Positions 60,836 to 64,000 of a stretch of 64,000 nt of DNA are shown here, piece after piece; positions within the stretch are counted from its first letter, which is position 1, and every line of letters starts with the position of its first letter. The notes beneath the pieces were generated by a model. The model had not been told where the DNA came from. It ran no database searches and was given only the letters and a program-made list of their open reading frames with translations. The position numbers were made by a program, and so were the translations under genes. Source of the DNA: Mesobacillus sp. AQ2 (lineage in GTDB: Bacteria > Bacillota > Bacilli > Bacillales > Cytobacillaceae); contig NZ_CP126080.1 of assembly GCF_030122805.1 (NCBI RefSeq), forward strand, positions 2,485,001-2,549,000. The letters run 5' to 3'.

Positions 60836-61035
60836 TTGGGTTATGACAGGCTGTAATTTTAAAATATAATTCGAAAAAAACTTTTGAAGGAAACCATCAA
60901 CCATTCACATGAATCTCCCCTATGGGTGGGCTTTTTTATTTGCAAAAAAATTTCCCAACATCCGTTTACAGAAAAAAATTACATATCTGGAGGGTTTTAG
61001 CATTTATTTAGTCGAAAGAATAGCAAGGGGGTAAG

Positions 61036-61074
61036 GACAGGTGAGGACAATGTCGAGTATTGTCAGGTTTTGTC
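61036..61074. promoter_or_regulatory. Helically phased GACA/TGTC operator
   Basis: GACA at 61036 and 61046 and TGTC at 61051, 61061 and 61071 repeat at 10-base spacing. The four inner copies are mirror-symmetric around A61050 (GACA-n6-GACA-A-TGTC-n6-TGTC). They lie 40-78 bases before the secreted peptidase start. The TGTC elements resemble loose Spo0A-box cores but do not match the full box. Confidence 0.5.
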
Positions 61075-61113
61075 ATATTAAAAATATTACAGAATAAGGG
61101 GTTGGGAAGTAAA

Positions 61114-61692
61114 ATGAAAGTAATGAAGGTCTTGCTTAGTCTCGTATTGGTATTGAGCATATTCGCAAGTGCCGGCTCTATTAAAACGGAAGCCGCTGCC
61201 AGAACTTTGTACGTTCCAATTTACAATCAGCAAGAGGATAATTGGTGCTGGGTGGCTACGGCACAATCGATTGTATATTACCACACGGGAGATAGACAGA
61301 CTACCCAATGTACATTTTTTAAATGGGGGAAGGCAACCACCACTTGTTACGATGCTACGGGTTCATTGGAATTAGAAACTACACGCATCCTGTCTAAGGC
61401 ATATTTTGCAGCCACTGGATACACAGTTGGCGACATTGTGAGTTACTCCGTAGTTAAAAGTCAGGTTGAAAAACAACAGCCAATGCTGACCAGGATTGTT
61501 TGGTCAAGTGGTGCTACAGTCGGTCATCAGGCGGTCATATACGGTTATGATGACAACGGCACCGGCTCGGACTATATAACATGGTCGGATGTCGGCACAT
61601 CGGGTACTACCCCGAGAAAAACTACCTACAAATATTTTGTGAGTAATGCAACCTTCTCTTGGGATGACACCAGGGTAGGAATGTACGACTAA
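61114..61692 (+). CDS. Secreted papain-like cysteine peptidase (C39/C70-like)
   Basis: A 192-residue exported protein. A signal peptide covers about residues 1-28 (MKVMKVLLSLVLVLSIFASA, then cleavage near EAAA). The mature part has NQQEDNWCWVATAQS with the catalytic Cys45 and oxyanion Gln, and His138 in VGHQAVIYGYDD, followed by DYITWSDVG. This is the papain-like fold of the AvrRpt2/C39-like group. ATG 61114 follows GGGGTTGGGAAG. The membrane protein 15 bases downstream is probably its partner. Target unknown. Confidence 0.87.
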   Translation: MKVMKVLLSLVLVLSIFASAGSIKTEAAARTLYVPIYNQQEDNWCWVATAQSIVYYHTGDRQTTQCTFFKWGKATTTCYDATGSLELETTRILSKAYFAATGYTVGDIVSYSVVKSQVEKQQPMLTRIVWSSGATVGHQAVIYGYDDNGTGSDYITWSDVGTSGTTPRKTTYKYFVSNATFSWDDTRVGMYD

Positions 61693-61707
61693 AAAGGGGG
61701 ATTCACA

Positions 61708-62451
61708 ATGAAGAAACTGATGATGGTTTGCACTTTATTATTAAGCATTTTATTTACTTCTTTTCATGCGAGCGCTGCGGAAACCGAAATTCCTAAAGGT
61801 GCTCAAGATTTTGCAGACACTCATTTCAAGAACATTGTTTTGGACACAGTAAAAGGCGATACGCCGGGAAGTTTCAATTTTACTCCATCCGAAAACATCA
61901 CATTCGGCCCACTGCTGAAAATCTATGTGATGGGTAAGGATTTCTATGTCGGCAAGAAAAAAGGAAGCGAAGGCATCGTGGATGCCAACGAATATATCTC
62001 TGTCGTATACCAGGATGGAAAGCCTGTCAACGCAATCTCTACATACTTAAATGAGGCAGGGGCCTATGATCTGGCAATATTCGGCTATCCATACGAGGAT
62101 GTAAAGGAATTGGCGAAAATCAAGGAAAACGAAAGCCTCCTTTATAATATGGAAAACGAACTATGGTTTGTTTATAACGGGAAAAAGGTAAAGGGTTTAA
62201 ATAAGGCAGGCAAAGACCTCCTTAAGACACAGGAGAAATCCATTGAAGATTATCAGTCTGTCATAGTTGATATGTATGAGGGAAAGGTCGGCACAGATAC
62301 AGGCCAAGATGGTGCAAAGGGCAGCATACTGGCGCAGTATAATCCGGAAAACAACAATCTCTTATATACACTTTACGGTGCTGTTGCGGTACTCGGTGCT
62401 GCATGTGCTTATCTTGTGATTAAAAACCGAAAGTTGAAAGCAGTTAAATAA
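61708..62451 (+). CDS. Exported membrane-anchored protein, partner of the cysteine peptidase
   Basis: A 247-residue protein of no recognised family. It has a signal peptide (MKKLMMVCTLLLSILFTSFH), an extracellular beta-rich domain and a C-terminal membrane helix (about 218-238) ending in KNRKLKAVK, so it is held on the outer face of the membrane. It is in one operon with the secreted peptidase. It could be the peptidase's immunity factor, chaperone or substrate; these are guesses from the pairing. AAAGGGGG precedes the start. Confidence 0.82.
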   Translation: MKKLMMVCTLLLSILFTSFHASAAETEIPKGAQDFADTHFKNIVLDTVKGDTPGSFNFTPSENITFGPLLKIYVMGKDFYVGKKKGSEGIVDANEYISVVYQDGKPVNAISTYLNEAGAYDLAIFGYPYEDVKELAKIKENESLLYNMENELWFVYNGKKVKGLNKAGKDLLKTQEKSIEDYQSVIVDMYEGKVGTDTGQDGAKGSILAQYNPENNNLLYTLYGAVAVLGAACAYLVIKNRKLKAVK

Positions 62452-62460
62452 GCAATGAAA

Positions 62461-62493
62461 TGAAAAGCCTGTCCAATGGATGGGCTTTTCTTT
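62461..62493 (+). terminator. Terminator of the peptidase operon
   Basis: AAAAGCC and GGGCTTTT form a stem around a 12-base loop, then CTTTTTT. Confidence 0.75.
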
Positions 62494-62592
62494 TTTATTC
62501 CCTGGAAGGAGAGAAGGATTTGTCAATTTAATTTAGCAACAAAAGAACTATACTGCATGGATAAGACCGTATTTTTCACGTACTTTCAATTA

Positions 62593-62834
62593 TTACTTTC
62601 GGTTTCTTTTGTCAAAATAATGATTCCTTTTCAGTACCAGTTCTTGGATGAACCGGCGGACTGTCGAAGGATTGAAATCCTCGATTTTGCTGCGAACGGT
62701 TACGGTTATGCTGTTTTAAAAATTCCTCGAACTATCAATAGATCGAGTTCATAACTAGTGATGGTATTCATGGAAAAGTTCCGTTCGACTTGCAGGTACA
62801 TTTAAAATTCATCACGAGCTTCAGTGACCATCAT
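62593..62834 (-). pseudogene. Relic of a tyrosine recombinase (integrase N-terminal region)
   Basis: On the minus strand, behind AGGAGG, ATG 62834 opens MMVTEARDEF, then a stop, then YLQVERNFSMNTITSYELDL in the same frame. A frame shift leads to FEEFLKQHN and another to STVRRFIQELVLKRNHY. Together these are the N-terminal core-binding domain of XerC/D-type recombinases. The catalytic C-terminal half is missing. It is a decayed remnant of a mobile element or recombinase gene. Confidence 0.72.
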
Positions 62835-62945
62835 AAAAAGACCTCCTGGAATTTTAATGTGAACAAGAAACAAATTGTTGGCTGAAACGAAAGAATTATC
62901 GTCCAAAACATGAAACGATAACCTTACGAAAGGAGAGGAATGATT

Positions 62946-63035
62946 ATGAGGAACAAAGAGGGACGTAGTTCAACATATGCATTATTACAGGAACTTAAAG
63001 GGATAAGCCCCCATACAACAATGAGTTATTTCTAG
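62946..63035 (+). CDS. Possible 29-residue peptide
   Basis: A short frame starting MRNKEGRSSTYALLQELKGI with a strong ribosome site (AAAGGAGAGG). It is basic and has no recognised family. It may be a real small peptide or the remains of a gene from the same decayed element as the recombinase relic. Confidence 0.35.
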   Translation: MRNKEGRSSTYALLQELKGISPHTTMSYF

Positions 63036-63505
63036 TTTACATAACATAAATTCTCGGAAGTTCCATGTATAATCTAGAATCTTATCTCAATACCTAAGTA
63101 TACTCAAATCAGTGAGACAGAATCAAAAATTGTTTAACTTTGTCTTTAAGATTTCATTAGACAAAATTAATAATACTGTTTATGGATTTTGAAATAATTG
63201 TAGGTTCGTCGTATTTAACACGTCAAAAGTTATCCTTAGCAATTTAGATACAATCTTTTTGCCTGATCTCTATCAGATATCAATTCGGTTTTATTATTAA
63301 TAATTGCATATTTCATTTACTCTAAAAAATTTCAGATTCTAATCTGTAATCTTAACGCTTTTCAATTTCAAAGACAAATTAAAAAGCTAATACTTCTCAT
63401 TAATCCAGATAACAACAAAATCTCAGAAACATCCTACATCAATAACTGTAAGTTTACATAATATTATTATGTAATAAAAGGCTGTCTATTCCCTTTCGTT
63501 TAAAA
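63036..63505. other. AT-rich gene-poor stretch
   Basis: About 470 bases with no supported gene, RNA or repeat. It is visibly richer in A and T than its surroundings, which fits the remains of a foreign element beside the recombinase relic. Confidence 0.5.
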
Positions 63506-63508
63506 CAC

Positions 63509-63535
63509 GAAACACAGGCCTAAACCTGTGTTTCT
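63509..63535 (-). terminator. Terminator overlapping the end of the staygreen-like gene
   Basis: On the minus strand AAACACAGG and CCTGTGTTT form a perfect 9-bp stem that includes the stop codon region, followed by CGTGTTTT. Confidence 0.7.
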
Positions 63536-64000
63536 GTTACTCTTTTGCTATTCACCTTGTTTAAATAGAGTCTTGGTGTTCCGTAATAAGCGATTTCATT
63601 GAACTCTGGGAAACTGGATGCGAACCGAACGTAGATTGGCGCATCCAGCAGCAATGGATGATAGGTAAAAAAGCTCCTGTCGCCATAAATCATCGCCGTC
63701 AATGCTAAATCCAATTCTCGTTTGAAAATCATATACCGGATCCGGGACATATTCTTGTCATATTCCCCATTGCTGACGTATACATTTGCATACAGAATAT
63801 ACTCACCATTAATGGTTACCCAGTCTGCCAATACTTCATCCCGCATTTTATAGTTGATGGCCTGGTAATCAAAAACATTCCCAATCGCTAAAAACAACTC
63901 ACCGATTAAATCAGAGTGTGTTAAAGTATATTTCCTGCTGTCTATGGGCCTGTAAGCTGTTGCTGGCGGAATAAAGTTGACAGTCAATTTCTCTGGCTTG
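63520..64000 (-). CDS. Bacterial staygreen-family protein, N-terminus beyond window
   Basis: About 160 residues are visible; the frame stays open to the window edge, so the true start is outside. It reads LTVNFIPPATAYRPIDSRKY, LTHSDLIGELFLAIG, MRDEVLADW, ANVYVSNGEYDKN and YYGTPRLYLN. These match the bacterial staygreen (SGR) family of Bacillus. Plant SGR is a magnesium dechelatase of chlorophyll a; bacterial homologues dechelate chlorophyll in vitro though the hosts lack it. The native substrate is unknown. Confidence 0.85.
   Translation of the reverse strand, partial: KPEKLTVNFIPPATAYRPIDSRKYTLTHSDLIGELFLAIGNVFDYQAINYKMRDEVLADWVTINGEYILYANVYVSNGEYDKNMSRIRYMIFKRELDLALTAMIYGDRSFFTYHPLLLDAPIYVRFASSFPEFNEIAYYGTPRLYLNKVNSKRVTETQV

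Noticed and set aside
62476..62754. 92-codon frame on the plus strand
   Set aside because: It starts inside a terminator and lies opposite the recombinase relic, which explains the sequence better.

Overview
The window is one contig stretch from a low-to-moderate GC, aerobic, endospore-forming member of the Bacillaceae (Bacillus/Mesobacillus-like). The evidence is the strong AGGAGG-type ribosome binding sites with frequent TTG/GTG starts, a recognisable TnrA next to an ammonium transporter, CcpA-type cre boxes, a spore-coat gene group resembling ydgA/ydgB/cotP, and homologues of small Bacillus proteins (YhfK, YkvR, DUF1292, Fur-regulated FbpA).

Positions 1-32800 form a large acyl-CoA catabolic island. 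The first part (1-13189) holds an acyl-CoA synthetase end, a TetR regulator, a thioesterase, an SDR, a crotonase, a quinone-oxidoreductase-like enzyme, a phosphotriesterase-like lactonase, a metallo-beta-lactamase-fold protein, a second acyl-CoA synthetase, an R2-like ligand-binding oxidase (R2lox), an aldehyde dehydrogenase, an iron alcohol dehydrogenase and an acyl-CoA dehydrogenase. An M42 peptidase, a long superoxide dismutase and a DUF3892 protein interrupt it. The second part (16116-32797) is a near-continuous + strand run: three acyl-CoA dehydrogenases, two SDRs, a two-subunit MaoC-type hydratase, a thiolase broken by one in-frame TAA, an ACAD10/11-type kinase, an unusual ComB-phosphatase/esterase fusion, an acyl-CoA synthetase and a five-gene Liv-type ABC importer. 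The separate ACAD11-like dehydrogenase and ACAD11-like kinase suggest gamma-hydroxyacyl-CoA (lactone or levulinate-like) breakdown. A shared palindrome (half-site ACATACCnACY) lies before the tetR gene, the thioesterase and two of the dehydrogenases, which points to one TetR regulon. A perfect cre box adds likely glucose repression.

Positions 33000-58400 are ordinary chromosomal genes: pantothenate kinase II, two luciferase-like oxidoreductases, the amt-tnrA nitrogen pair with two TnrA boxes, an FbpA-like pair, DDAH, AlsT and GltT symporters, a patatin, a PhoD-type phosphatase, a GH18 protein, a YebC/PmpR regulator, an MscS channel, two MFS carriers, a nucleoside hydrolase and others.

Positions 58589-60835 are a spore module: three small GerPA/GerPF-like proteins, an Hsp20-like CotP homologue and a GerPC-like coiled-coil protein. 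After it come a secreted cysteine peptidase with a membrane-anchored partner, the relic of a tyrosine recombinase in a gene-poor AT-rich stretch, and a bacterial staygreen homologue cut by the window edge. Two non-coding arrays with the same exact 52-bp period but different sequences (8651-8918 and 38331-39004) and a MITE-like element (13266-13448) are the main repeats.
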